From Nitrospirillum pindoramense (lineage in GTDB: Bacteria > Pseudomonadota > Alphaproteobacteria > Azospirillales > Azospirillaceae), in assembly GCF_007827955.1 (NCBI RefSeq), contig NZ_VITR01000013.1:62001-126000 (forward strand): a stretch of 64,000 nucleotides of DNA, read 5' to 3'. How positions within the stretch are numbered: the stretch's first letter is position 1; every line of letters begins with the position of its first letter. This document shows, piece by piece, positions 51,861-61,165 of this stretch. The position numbers and the translations under genes were made by a program. The notes under the pieces are model-generated. The model ran no database searches and was not told the origin of the DNA. It worked only from the letters and a program-made list of their open reading frames with translations.

Positions 51861-53192
51861 ATGTCCGCCTATAAGCCGCCTCTCGATATCCTTGAAGTAC
51901 TTCATCGTATCGAGTTTGAAGAAGCGCTTGAGCCCGACGACCCCCGCCGCGTCGACACGGCCGAGGCGCGCGGCAGCCAAAAGACCTTGACCCGCCTGGC
52001 GCGGAAGCTGGGCTTCCTGATGGACCAGGACCGTTTCCTGCCACCCCTGCAAAAGCATGTGCTGTTCTTCGGCCATGTCGGTACAGGCAAGACGACGGAG
52101 CTGAAGTTCTACGGCGCGCGCCTCAAGGACAGCCGGCGTTTCTTGCCGGTTGAGGTGGACGTCGCCAGCGTCCTGGACCGTAACAACCTCCAATACGCCG
52201 ATCTGCTGATGGCCATGGCCAGCGCGCTGTTACAGGCGCTTGAGCGGGAGGGGATCTCGCTGCCGGACGGCGACGTGAGCGAGCTTGTGGATTGGTTCGC
52301 GGAGAAGGTCGAGAAACGCGAGGAGGTTCAGGAATTTACAACCGAGGTCAAGTCCGGCGCCGATGTCGAGGTCGGCGTGCCCCTGCTGACCAAGCTGTTC
52401 CTGAAATTCAGCGCGGCCTTCAAGGCGAACGCCACTTATAAGGAGGAACTGCGGCGCGTCATCCGCAATACCTTCACGCAGTTGGCCGGCGCCTTCAACC
52501 GCCTGATCCGCGGCGCGGAAGGGGCGCTGGCCAAGCGGTGGGGCAAGGACGCGGTGCGTGTCCTGTTCATCGTCGACGGCACCGACAAGTTGCGGGCCGA
52601 GGACAGGCGGCGCCTGTTCGTCGAGGATGCCGAATTGCTTTTGGCGGTGGAGGCGCTGGCGGTCTACACCGCCCCCATCGCCCTGAAATATGAGGACGCG
52701 ATGGGGGGTCGGCTGGATGCCGATCTCGTGCTGCCCATGATCAAACTTCAGGACAAGGACGGCACCCGGTGCGAGCCCGGCTGGCGGGTGATGCGCGAAC
52801 TGCTGCTGAAGCGCGCGGACCGATCCCTGTTCGTGGAGGAGGCCGATATCGAGCGCCTGATCGAGCACAGCGGTGGCCACCCGCGAGAGCTGCTGCGCCT
52901 GCTGCAACTGTGCTGCGAGTTCGCGGACGACAGGATAGACGCCGGCGTCGTGGCGCAGGCCGTGGCTCAGCTCGCCAGTGAATACCGCCGCCTGCTGGAG
53001 CCGGAGGATTACGCCCGGCTGGTTCTGGTCGATAGCCATCCCGTGGATGTCGGCAACGATGAACATGTCCGGCGCTTGCTCTATTGCCTCGCCCTGCTGG
53101 AATACAATGACGGATCATGGCGGCGCAGCCACCCGGTTATCCGGACGCTGGACGGTTATCACCGTGCGGCGGCCCGGCCGGCGGCGACATGA
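51861..53192 (+). CDS. P-loop (AAA-type) ATPase of unknown function
   Basis: A 443-residue P-loop ATPase. Walker A GHVGTGKTTEL (71-81), Walker B VLFIVDGTDKL (about 232-242) and a C-terminal SGGHPRELLRLLQLCCEFA, which looks like a sensor-2 arginine region. Between the Walker motifs lies a helical insert (about 120-215) with EVEKREEVQEFTTEVKSG-like charged stretches. There is no membrane segment. The stop overlaps the start of the TPR gene (ATGA), so the two form an operon. The set-up (ATPase followed by TPR effector/sensor) resembles conflict or defence systems, but no nuclease or other effector motif was found. Confidence 0.8.
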   Translation: MSAYKPPLDILEVLHRIEFEEALEPDDPRRVDTAEARGSQKTLTRLARKLGFLMDQDRFLPPLQKHVLFFGHVGTGKTTELKFYGARLKDSRRFLPVEVDVASVLDRNNLQYADLLMAMASALLQALEREGISLPDGDVSELVDWFAEKVEKREEVQEFTTEVKSGADVEVGVPLLTKLFLKFSAAFKANATYKEELRRVIRNTFTQLAGAFNRLIRGAEGALAKRWGKDAVRVLFIVDGTDKLRAEDRRRLFVEDAELLLAVEALAVYTAPIALKYEDAMGGRLDADLVLPMIKLQDKDGTRCEPGWRVMRELLLKRADRSLFVEEADIERLIEHSGGHPRELLRLLQLCCEFADDRIDAGVVAQAVAQLASEYRRLLEPEDYARLVLVDSHPVDVGNDEHVRRLLYCLALLEYNDGSWRRSHPVIRTLDGYHRAAARPAAT

Positions 53193-55459
53193 ACGAGGAC
53201 GCCGGATCACGGTCCGCCGATGCCCCGCGCGGCGTGGGGGATGGTTTGCCGCCGGCGTGCCAACTGGGCCTTGCCCGCCTCGCCAAGCTGATCCGGGCGC
53301 GTCCCGGAAAATTCCAGTTCCTGGTGCTGGATTGCCGCGATGAGCCCCTGCGGGACCGGGTGATCCAAGGTTTGGACGATATCCTTCGCATGATCGGCCA
53401 GCCCGCCGCGCGGCTGCGCCTGGACCATTCCGATGTCGCCGCCGTCGAGCGGGATTTGCTTGCCCTCGCCGGTACGCACGCCGTGATCCACGTCATCGGG
53501 GGCGCGTCCTGGTTCACCCCCGCCCGCTGGGATGATTTCAACATCCGGCGCGAGGCTGTGGCCCAGCGGGTCCGCGCCGCCCTGCTGTTCTGGCTGGACG
53601 AGAGCGCCATCGCCGACCTGGCCGAAACCGCCATCGATCTTTGGGCCTGGCGGGCGGCGGTGATCACCTTCACCGATGGGGCGCGGACGGCGGCCCTGGT
53701 CGACGCGGCCGGGCCGCCAAGCCCGCCTCTGCCGGACTTCAGGGAAATTGACAACCGCGCGCGCGCTGAACGCGTGGCCCGCATCGACTATTTGGGCACG
53801 GTCCTGCGCGAACCTGACCTTCCCAGCGATGTCCGCATCGGCCTGGCGGTGGAAAGGGGGGACTTGGCGCACAGCATCGGTGACATCGACACCGCCGAAT
53901 CGGCGTATCGCGAGGCCGCGTCGGTGGCGACGGACGAGGGGAACCACGCCGCCGTCCAGGGCCGGGTTGCCGACATCCTGCAGATGCGGGGGGACTTGGA
54001 CGAGGCGCTTCGCATCCGACGCGAGGAGCAACTCCCCGTCTATGAGCGCCTGGGCGACGTGCGCGAGCGCGCGGTGACCATGGGCAGGATCGCCGACATC
54101 CTCACCACCCGTGGTCAGACCGACGAGGCGCTTCGCATCCGACGCGAGGAGGAACTCCCCGTTTATGAGCGCCTGGGCGACGTGCGCTCGCGCGCGGTGA
54201 CCATGGGCCAGATCGCCGACATCCTCACCACCCGCGGCCAGACCGACGAGGCCCTCCGCTTATGGCGCGAAGACGTTCTTCCAGCCTTTGATCGCCTGGC
54301 CGACGTGCGCTCGCGCGCGGTGACCATGGGCAAGATCGCCGACATCCTCACCACCCGCGGCCAGACCGACGAGGCCCTCCGCTTATGGCGCGAAGACGTT
54401 CTTCCCGCCTTTGACCGCCTGGGCGATGTGCGCTCGCGCGCGGTGACCATGGGCCAGATCGCCGACATCCTCACCACCCGCGGCCAGACCGACGAGGCGC
54501 TTCGCATCCGACGCGAGGAGGAACTCCCCGTTTATGAGCGCCTGGGCGACGTGGGCTCGCGCGCGGTGACCATGGGCAAGATCGCCGACATCCTCACCAC
54601 CCGTGGTCAGACCGACGAGGCCCTCCGCTTATGGCGCGAAGACGTTCTTCCAGCCTTTGACCGCCTGGGCGACGTGCGCGAGCGCGCGGTGACCATGGGC
54701 AAGATCGCCGACATCCTCACCACCCGTGGTCAGACCGACGGGGCGCTTCGCATCCGACGCGAGGAGCAACTCCCCGTTTATGAGCGCCTGGGCGACGTGC
54801 GCTCGCGCGCGGTGACCATGGGCAAGATCGCCGACATCCTCACCACCCGCGGCCAGACCGACGAGGCGCTTCGCATCCGACGCGAGGAGGAACTACCCGT
54901 CTATGATCGCCTGGGCGACGTGCGCTCGCGCGCGGTGACCATGGGCAAGATCGCCGACATCCTCACCACCCGTGGTCAGACCGACGAGGCCCTCCGCTTA
55001 TGGCGCGAAGACGTTCTTCCAGCCTTTGATCGCCTGGGCGACGTGCGCTCGCGCGCGGTGACCAAGGGCAGGATCGCCGACATCCTCACCACCCGCGGCC
55101 AGACCGACGAGGCGCTTCGCATCCGACGCGAGGAGGAACTCCCCGTCTATGAGCGCCTGGGCGACGTGCGCTCGCGCGCGGTGACCATGGGCAAGATCGC
55201 CGACATCCTCACCACCCGCGGCCAGACCGACGAGGCGCTTCGCATCCGACGTGAGGAGGAACTACCCGTCTATGAGCGCCTGGGCGCCAAGCGTGAGTGG
55301 GCAATGACGATGGGGCAGATCGCGGACATGCTGCAAGCGCGGGGCGAAATCGATGAGGCGCGCCGCGTCCGGCGGGAGATGGCGAGTCGCTCGAGCATTG
55401 GCCATCGGGAAGAGCGCCTACGGGCGGCGGGGGCGACAGGGGCGGATGGGGCCAGTTGA
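53189..55459 (+). CDS. TPR protein with ten near-identical repeats
   Basis: A 756-residue protein. The N-terminal part (about 25-190) has KFQFLVLDCRDEPLRDRVIQ and FNIRREAVAQRVRAALLFWLDESAIADLAETAIDLWAWRAAVITF, a pattern I recall in front of TPR arrays in STAND-like proteins. From about residue 225, 41-residue TPR-like repeats follow: one diverged unit, ten near-identical units (54086-55315) and a final diverged partial unit. Two variants alternate irregularly: RIRREEELPVYERL and RLWREDVLPAFDRL. The start overlaps the ATPase stop. A binding protein whose repeat number could vary is a fair inference. Confidence 0.85.
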   Translation: MNEDAGSRSADAPRGVGDGLPPACQLGLARLAKLIRARPGKFQFLVLDCRDEPLRDRVIQGLDDILRMIGQPAARLRLDHSDVAAVERDLLALAGTHAVIHVIGGASWFTPARWDDFNIRREAVAQRVRAALLFWLDESAIADLAETAIDLWAWRAAVITFTDGARTAALVDAAGPPSPPLPDFREIDNRARAERVARIDYLGTVLREPDLPSDVRIGLAVERGDLAHSIGDIDTAESAYREAASVATDEGNHAAVQGRVADILQMRGDLDEALRIRREEQLPVYERLGDVRERAVTMGRIADILTTRGQTDEALRIRREEELPVYERLGDVRSRAVTMGQIADILTTRGQTDEALRLWREDVLPAFDRLADVRSRAVTMGKIADILTTRGQTDEALRLWREDVLPAFDRLGDVRSRAVTMGQIADILTTRGQTDEALRIRREEELPVYERLGDVGSRAVTMGKIADILTTRGQTDEALRLWREDVLPAFDRLGDVRERAVTMGKIADILTTRGQTDGALRIRREEQLPVYERLGDVRSRAVTMGKIADILTTRGQTDEALRIRREEELPVYDRLGDVRSRAVTMGKIADILTTRGQTDEALRLWREDVLPAFDRLGDVRSRAVTKGRIADILTTRGQTDEALRIRREEELPVYERLGDVRSRAVTMGKIADILTTRGQTDEALRIRREEELPVYERLGAKREWAMTMGQIADMLQARGEIDEARRVRREMASRSSIGHREERLRAAGATGADGAS
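54086..55315 (+). repeat. ten tandem 123-bp repeats inside the TPR gene
   Basis: Exact 123-bp period with very few differences between units, including silent positions, which indicates recent expansion or gene conversion. Units 2, 3, 5 and 8 carry the LWREDVLPAFDRL variant; units 1, 4, 6, 7, 9 and 10 carry the IRREEELPVYERL variant. Outer units before and after are diverged at the protein level. Confidence 0.93.
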
Positions 55460-55478
55460 TGGGGCCGCCCCGCAAACG

Positions 55479-55515
55479 CGAAAGCCCGGCTGGGCTTTCG
55501 CCAACCGGGCTTTCG
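55479..55515 (-). terminator. hairpin downstream of the first tRNA-Ala
   Basis: CGAAAGCCCGG (55479-55489) and CCGGGCTTTCG (55505-55515) can pair. It lies directly after the tRNA on the minus strand and also at the end of the TPR gene. No long T-tract. Confidence 0.6.
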
Positions 55516-55519
55516 GATT

Positions 55520-55595
<76 letters not shown>

Positions 55596-55819
55596 GAACC
55601 TTTTAAGTCGGTCCCGCCATCTGGGCTCCCCGAGGGGAGGGCGGCGGTGAGGCCGGGAATATGCGCAGATGCGGGGCGGAGATCAAGCGTTCAATTTCGC
55701 CCGCGACCCTGGCATGTCTTTCAATCATGTGACAGCCGCTTCCGCGCCCAGGTCGCCCGCAAAAGCCATGACATCCAAGAAAAACGCCGACTGTCCCCAG
55801 TCGATGGCGTAGGAAAAAC

Positions 55820-55851
55820 AAAAGGCCGGCTGAGTCGTCAGCCGGCCTTTT
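55820..55851 (-). terminator. terminator of the second tRNA-Ala
   Basis: 14-bp perfect arms AAAAGGCCGGCTGA/TCAGCCGGCCTTTT around GTCG. On the minus strand it lies 7 bp past the tRNA 3' end. Confidence 0.85.
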
Positions 55852-55857
55852 GAATTT

Positions 55858-55933
<76 letters not shown>

Positions 55934-56081
55934 AAAACCATTTTTAACTCGTACCGCGCCGCCTGGGGGCTGGCGTGGTGTGGGCGGGAATATGCTCAGA
56001 TGCGTCGGCCGGATCAAGGGAAAAATTCGGGAATTCGAACTTTTTTTGCTGCGCGGCCAACGCCCTGATTTTCCTCACACT

Positions 56082-56486
56082 TTAGCGGTCCTCGTCGCCA
56101 CCTTCGACGTCGACCACCTCACCCACGTCATCCTCGTCGCCCAGTTCCTCGGCGTCCTCCAGCAGGACGTCCTCGTCATCGTCGCCGGGGACATCGTCGG
56201 CGACCTCGGCCTCTTCCAGGTCATCGACCTCCAGATCGACCTCGGCTTCCTCCAGGACTTCTTCCTTCTCCTCGTCCTCGACCTCGACGCCGGTGTCCTC
56301 GTCATCCAGGACGGGCTTCTTGGTGTCGTCGGCCAGGATCGGGCGCGCCCGGCGGGACTTCAGCAGCGCCTCCGGATCGAACACGGTCGAGCACGAGGGG
56401 CAGGTCGGCGGGTTCTTCCGCATGTCGTAATAGCGGGTGCCGCAGTTCGGGCAGATCCGCTTCGTGCCCCATTCCGGTTTCGCCAC
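56082..56486 (-). CDS. TIGR02300 (FYDLN_acid) family protein
   Basis: A 134-residue protein: zinc-ribbon-like N-terminus VAKPEWGTKRICPNCGTRYYDMRKNPPTCPSC (two CxxC pairs) with FDPEALLKSRR, and a very acidic C-terminal half (runs of Asp/Glu/Val). This is the FYDLN_acid pattern, typical of alphaproteobacteria and often located beside aroA, as here. The function is unknown. The GTG start at 56486 is chosen because GGAGG lies 6 nt upstream. Confidence 0.9.
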   Translation of the reverse strand: MAKPEWGTKRICPNCGTRYYDMRKNPPTCPSCSTVFDPEALLKSRRARPILADDTKKPVLDDEDTGVEVEDEEKEEVLEEAEVDLEVDDLEEAEVADDVPGDDDEDVLLEDAEELGDEDDVGEVVDVEGGDEDR

Positions 56487-56753
56487 GGCAATCCTCCATG
56501 AAAACACGCGTGGCGACGGCCCGGGCCGGCCATATCCACGCCTCATATAAAAAGGTACAGGAGCGGGCGTTTGCCATGAAGCCCGGCCCCTGTCAAACGT
56601 GAATCCGCGAACACACCCCCAAGGGTGCGCTTTCGCCCCGTGCGATGGCGCGCGCGGCCCCCGCCGGCGGTCGCTGGCGCCTTGCGCCGCCGCCGGGGCG
56701 GGGCCATCCTTCCCGGTGTATCTCCTTCCAGCCCAGGGACTCCATTCCTCTCA

Positions 56754-58103
56754 ATGGTCGCCCACATGTCCGCCTCCGCCCACCCTGACGCCATGCCCAC
56801 CTGGACCTCCGCCCCGGTTTCCACAATCAGTGGTTATGCGGCGGTACCGGGCGATCCGGCCGTGGCCGTCCGCGCCCTGGTCCTGGCGGCCCTCACCGTG
56901 GGGGAAAGCCGGGTGGCTGGCGCGCCCCTGGCTGGGCTGGGGCCGCTGGTCCAGGCGTTGCGCACCCTGGGCGCGCGGGTCGAGGACGGCGGGGAGGGCG
57001 CCTGGCATGTGCGTGGCGTGGGCGTGGGGGGGCTGCGTCAGGCGGCGGGGCTGCTGGATCTGGAAGGTGACGGCCTGGCCTTCGCCCTGTTGTCCGGGGT
57101 GCTGGCGACGCAGGCGGGGGAAACCTTCCTCACCACCCGCCATCCCGGCGCGGCGGCCTTCCTGAAGGCGACCCTGCCGCCGCTGGCCCGCATGGGGGCG
57201 GCTTTCACCCCCGCCGGCGACGGCCTGGGCGGCGTCCGCCCGCCGCTGCTGCTGCGCGGCACGGCCCGCGCGGTGCCGGTGGACCACAGGCCGCTGGCGC
57301 CGGTGGCCTGCGATGCCAAGTCCGCCCTGCTGCTGGCGGCCCTCAACATCGCCGGCCGCACCACGGTGGTGGAGGAGACGCCCACCGCCGATCATACCGA
57401 ACGCCTGCTGCGCCAGTTCGGCGCCGCCCTCGTCACCCGGCGCCAGCCGGATGGCGCCTGGGCCGTCAGCGTGGATGGCCAGCGGGAGCTGCGGCCCGCC
57501 GTGGTGGCCCTGCCGGGGGACGCTGCCTTGGCCGGTGCGGCCTTGGCGGCGGCGATGCTGCGGCCGGGCTCGGATGTCACCCTGACGGGCGTTGGCGTCG
57601 GGGAACATCGCGGCGCTCTGTTCCCGGTGCTGCGCGCCATGGGCGCCGACCTGACGATGCGCCCCACCGCCACCACCGGGGCGGGGGAACCCATGGCCGA
57701 CCTGCGGCTGTCCGCATCCGGGCGGGCGATGCCCGGCGGTGAGGTCGAGGCCGGGGCCCTCACCCAAGGGGAACTGGCGCTCGCGGCGGTGGTGGCCGCG
57801 CGCACCCTGGGAACCACCACACTGCGCGGCTTGGCGCCTGGGGCGGTTCGCGCGGCGGCGGCGCTGGTCCCGGTTCTGGCCGCCTGCGGCGTCTCCGCGA
57901 CGGCGGGCGCCGACGTCCTGGTCATCACCGGCGACGGTCAGCCCCCCACCGGCGGAGCCACGGTGACCGTGGGCGCCGAGATGGCGCCCGCCTTCCTGGC
58001 GCTGGGCGCCGCCGCGGCCCGCCCCATCGCCGTGCGCGCGGACACCGGCCCGGACGCCGCGCGCCTGTTGAACATGCTGGGCGCCGCGATCACGCCAGGA
58101 TGA
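56754..58103 (+). CDS. degenerate EPSP synthase homologue at the aroA locus
   Basis: A 449-residue protein whose fold and position (before cmk-rpsA) match aroA, but conserved active-site motifs of 3-phosphoshikimate 1-carboxyvinyltransferase are missing. The N-terminal PGDKS-xxxR motif reads PGDPAVAVR (Lys and Ser lost). The GNAxT-R segment reads GDGLAFALL. The middle SAQVKSA reads ACDAKSALLLAALN. The DE and RxKESDR segments and the DHR motif are replaced by GELALAAVVAA, AVRAAAALVP and GAEMAPAF. Structural parts such as GRTTVVEETPTADHTERLLRQFGA and LPGDAALAGAALAAAMLRPGSDVTL are kept and the frame is intact. It may be a pseudo-enzyme, or the function may have changed. The start is uncertain (ATGs at 56754, 56766, 56793). 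Confidence 0.75.
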   Translation: MVAHMSASAHPDAMPTWTSAPVSTISGYAAVPGDPAVAVRALVLAALTVGESRVAGAPLAGLGPLVQALRTLGARVEDGGEGAWHVRGVGVGGLRQAAGLLDLEGDGLAFALLSGVLATQAGETFLTTRHPGAAAFLKATLPPLARMGAAFTPAGDGLGGVRPPLLLRGTARAVPVDHRPLAPVACDAKSALLLAALNIAGRTTVVEETPTADHTERLLRQFGAALVTRRQPDGAWAVSVDGQRELRPAVVALPGDAALAGAALAAAMLRPGSDVTLTGVGVGEHRGALFPVLRAMGADLTMRPTATTGAGEPMADLRLSASGRAMPGGEVEAGALTQGELALAAVVAARTLGTTTLRGLAPGAVRAAAALVPVLAACGVSATAGADVLVITGDGQPPTGGATVTVGAEMAPAFLALGAAAARPIAVRADTGPDAARLLNMLGAAITPG

Positions 58104-58208
58104 CAGGGGCCGCCTGGGCCGCTCGCCCGCGCTTGCCAGGTGGGGGCGGGCGGTGTTAGCCACGCGCCAGTCCACCGGCGCCCCTCCCGACCAGCAGGCC
58201 CCCGTCCC

Positions 58209-58916
58209 ATGACCACGCTGATGACCTCGTCCCCCTCCTTCATCGTCGCCATCGATGGCCCGGCCGCCAGCGGCAAGGGCACCCTGGCCCGCCGCTTGGC
58301 CGCCACCCTCGGGTTCGCCCATCTGGATACCGGCGCGCTGTACCGCGCGGTGGGGTTGTCGCTGCTGCGGGCCGGCCATGCGCCGGAGGACGGGGCGGCC
58401 GCCATCGCCGCCGCCCGCGGCCTGGACGCCGCCACCGTCCTGCCCCTGATGAATGACCCGGCGCTGCGCCAGGACGTGGTGGCGGTGGCCGCCTCCAAGG
58501 TCTCGGTGGTGCCCGAGGTGCGGGCCGCCCTGTTGGATTTCCAGCGGGATTTCGCCAACCACCCGCCCGGCGGCGCGCCCGGAACAGTGTCCCGGGGGGC
58601 GGTGCTGGACGGCCGCGACGTGGGCACGGTGGTCTGCCCCCAGGCGCCGGCCAAGCTGTTCGTGACCGCCGACGTTGAGGTGCGCGCCCGTCGCCGTTTG
58701 TCGGAGTTGCGCAATACTGGCGCGGAGGCTATATACGATGCCGTCCTGGAGGACATGAAAGTCCGTGATGCGCGTGACAGTCAACGGGCGGTGGCACCGC
58801 TGAAGCCCGCTGTCGACGCGTTTTTGCTTGATACGTCCATGATGGATGCCGACCAGGCGTTCATCGCCGCCATGGACTTCATCCGCTCCAGACCCGCGTT
58901 TCCCGACTTCCTTTAA
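58209..58916 (+). CDS. cmk: cytidylate kinase
   Basis: A 235-residue kinase phosphorylating CMP/dCMP. P-loop DGPAASGKGTLARRLA, LDTGALYRAVG, VLDGRDVGTVVCPQAPAKLFVTADVEVRARRR, and the C-terminal LLDTSMMDADQ. Follows the aroA-like gene; rpsA starts 147 bp downstream, the standard order. Confidence 0.96.
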   Translation: MTTLMTSSPSFIVAIDGPAASGKGTLARRLAATLGFAHLDTGALYRAVGLSLLRAGHAPEDGAAAIAAARGLDAATVLPLMNDPALRQDVVAVAASKVSVVPEVRAALLDFQRDFANHPPGGAPGTVSRGAVLDGRDVGTVVCPQAPAKLFVTADVEVRARRRLSELRNTGAEAIYDAVLEDMKVRDARDSQRAVAPLKPAVDAFLLDTSMMDADQAFIAAMDFIRSRPAFPDFL

Positions 58917-59063
58917 AACGGACGGTTAGGCCGCGCGGCCCCCAACTCAACCCAAGTCGCCGGGCATGGTGTCCGACGCCATGGGCCAAGTTAACCTCCT
59001 GTCGGCCGGGCGTCTGCCGGGGGGTTGGAACGGGCCTGTGCTGGATCCACTCAAGGAGTTTAA

Positions 59064-60788
59064 ATGGCCCAGGTTTCCGCCGCCAAGTCCCAAGACCGTG
59101 GGATGAAGGAAAGTTTCGCCGCCCTTCTGGAAGAGTCGCTCGGCACGAGCGAGAGCCTCGAAGGTACGGTGGTCAAGGGCACCGTTCTCAGCATCGAGAA
59201 CGACATGGTGCTCATCGACGTTGGCCTGAAGTCCGAAGGCCGGGTCGCGCTGAAGGAATTCGCCGTCCCCGGTCAGCCGGTTGAGCTGAAGGTTGGCGAC
59301 ACGGTCGAGGTTTACCTCGAGCGCATGGAAGACAAGCACGGCGAAGCCATGCTGTCGCGCGAGAAGGCCAAGCGCGAAGAGGCCTGGACCCAGCTGGAGC
59401 GCGCGTTCACCGAACAGCAGCGCGTCACCGGCATCATCTTCGGCCGCGTCAAGGGCGGTTTCACGGTCGACCTGTCGGGCGCCGTGGCCTTCCTGCCGGG
59501 CAGCCAGGTGGACATCCGCCCGGTGCGCGACATCTCCCCGCTGATGGGCACCCCGCAGCCCTTCCAGATCCTGAAGATGGACCGCTCGCGCGGCAACATC
59601 GTCGTGTCGCGTCGCGCCGTTCTGGAAGAGAGCCGCGCCGAGGCCCGTTCGGAGCTGGTGGCCAACCTGAAGGAAGGCCAGGTTCTGCAGGGCGTGGTCA
59701 AGAACATCACCGACTACGGCGCGTTCGTGGATCTGGGTGGTGTCGACGGCCTGCTGCACGTCACCGACATCGCCTGGCGCCGCATCAACCATCCGTCGGA
59801 AGCCCTGCAGATCGGCCAGACCGTCACGGTCCAGGTCGTCCGCTTCAACTCCGAAACCCAGCGCATCAGCCTGGGCATGAAGCAGCTTGAGGCTGATCCG
59901 TGGGAAGGCGTGGAAGCCAAGTACCCGGTCGGCGCCAAGTTCAAGGGCCGCGTCACCAACATCACCGACTACGGCGCCTTCGTGGAGCTGGAGCCCGGCA
60001 TCGAGGGTCTGGTGCACGTCTCCGAGATGTCCTGGACCAAGAAGAACGTCCACCCCGGCAAGATCGTCTCCACCTCTCAGGAGGTCGAGGTCATGGTGCT
60101 GGACGTGGATCCGCAGAAGCGCCGCATCTCCCTGGGCCTCAAGCAGTGCCTGGACAACCCGTGGGAGACGTTCGTCGACAAGTTCCCGGCTGGCACCGAG
60201 CTGGAAGGCGAGGTCAAGAACATCACCGAGTTCGGTCTGTTCGTTGGTCTGCCGGGCGACATCGACGGCATGGTCCACATGTCCGACCTCGACTGGAACA
60301 AGTCGGGTGAAGAAGCCATCCAGGACTACAAGAAGGGCGATCACGTCCGCGTGAAGGTCCTGGACGTCGACGTGGAAAAGGAACGCATCAGCCTGGGCAT
60401 CAAGCAGCTGGCCAGCGATCCGTTCGAAGCCACCGTCGCCGGCGTCAAGAAGAACGACGTCGTCACCTGCACCGTCACCGCCATCACCGAGGGCGGCATC
60501 GAGGTGTCGGTCGTCGACGGCTTCACCGGCTTCATCCGCAAGTCCGACCTGTCGCGTGAGCGTTCCGAGCAGCGCCCGGACCGTTTCGCCGTCGGCGAGA
60601 AGGTCGACGCCAAGGTCACGCAGATCGATCGCGCCAGCCGCAAGATCGGCCTGTCGATCAAGGCGAAGGAAGTCGAGGAAGAGAAGCAGGCGATGGCCGA
60701 GTTCGGTTCGTCCGACTCGGGCGCCTCGCTGGGCGACATCCTGGGCGCCGCGCTCAAGCGCGCCCAGAAGGACAAGGACGAGGCCTGA
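59064..60788 (+). CDS. rpsA: 30S ribosomal protein S1
   Basis: A 574-residue protein with six S1 domains. Repeated VKNITDYGAFVDLGGVDGLLHVTDI, VTNITDYGAFVELEPGIEGLVHVSEMSW and VKNITEFGLFVGLPGDIDGMVHMSDLDW are visible. It binds mRNA at initiation. AAGGAG is 5 nt before the ATG. A Rho-independent terminator follows at 60844. Confidence 0.98.
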   Translation: MAQVSAAKSQDRGMKESFAALLEESLGTSESLEGTVVKGTVLSIENDMVLIDVGLKSEGRVALKEFAVPGQPVELKVGDTVEVYLERMEDKHGEAMLSREKAKREEAWTQLERAFTEQQRVTGIIFGRVKGGFTVDLSGAVAFLPGSQVDIRPVRDISPLMGTPQPFQILKMDRSRGNIVVSRRAVLEESRAEARSELVANLKEGQVLQGVVKNITDYGAFVDLGGVDGLLHVTDIAWRRINHPSEALQIGQTVTVQVVRFNSETQRISLGMKQLEADPWEGVEAKYPVGAKFKGRVTNITDYGAFVELEPGIEGLVHVSEMSWTKKNVHPGKIVSTSQEVEVMVLDVDPQKRRISLGLKQCLDNPWETFVDKFPAGTELEGEVKNITEFGLFVGLPGDIDGMVHMSDLDWNKSGEEAIQDYKKGDHVRVKVLDVDVEKERISLGIKQLASDPFEATVAGVKKNDVVTCTVTAITEGGIEVSVVDGFTGFIRKSDLSRERSEQRPDRFAVGEKVDAKVTQIDRASRKIGLSIKAKEVEEEKQAMAEFGSSDSGASLGDILGAALKRAQKDKDEA

Positions 60789-60843
60789 GATTTGGTCCGT
60801 CAGGACTGAGTTTCAGGACCCAACCGGGTCTTGAGTAAGAAAG

Positions 60844-60876
60844 GGCCGTCCCTGGGCAACTGGGGACGGCCTTTTT
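60844..60876 (+). terminator. Rho-independent terminator of rpsA
   Basis: GGCCGTCCC (60844-60852) and GGGACGGCC (60863-60871), then TTTTT. Confidence 0.9.
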
Positions 60877-61165
60877 CTTTGCCTGGATGCCGCATCCCCC
60901 TCCCACCGTCCCAAATGGCCGACGCCCCCTACGCCGGGCGCTAGAGGCGATCGAGCAGCGATAATGCAAGAGTATGAAGACCTTACCCTTGCCAGGACCG
61001 GTCCGCTCCGGCACAGTTGGGGCAGGATGGGCGGTGATGGAAAACCGTGACCGCCAGGCCAGGGTGGATGTACATCCCGGCCGTCATCCTGCCGGGAGGC
61101 ACCAACGACACGATAAAGATAGCGGCCCCAAGGATCGGGACCGATTGCCCAAGGGGGAATTGCCG

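Noticed and set aside
54086-55315. Tandem DNA repeats as a CRISPR or satellite array
   Set aside because: The 123-bp period is a multiple of three and encodes TPR-like units inside one long gene.
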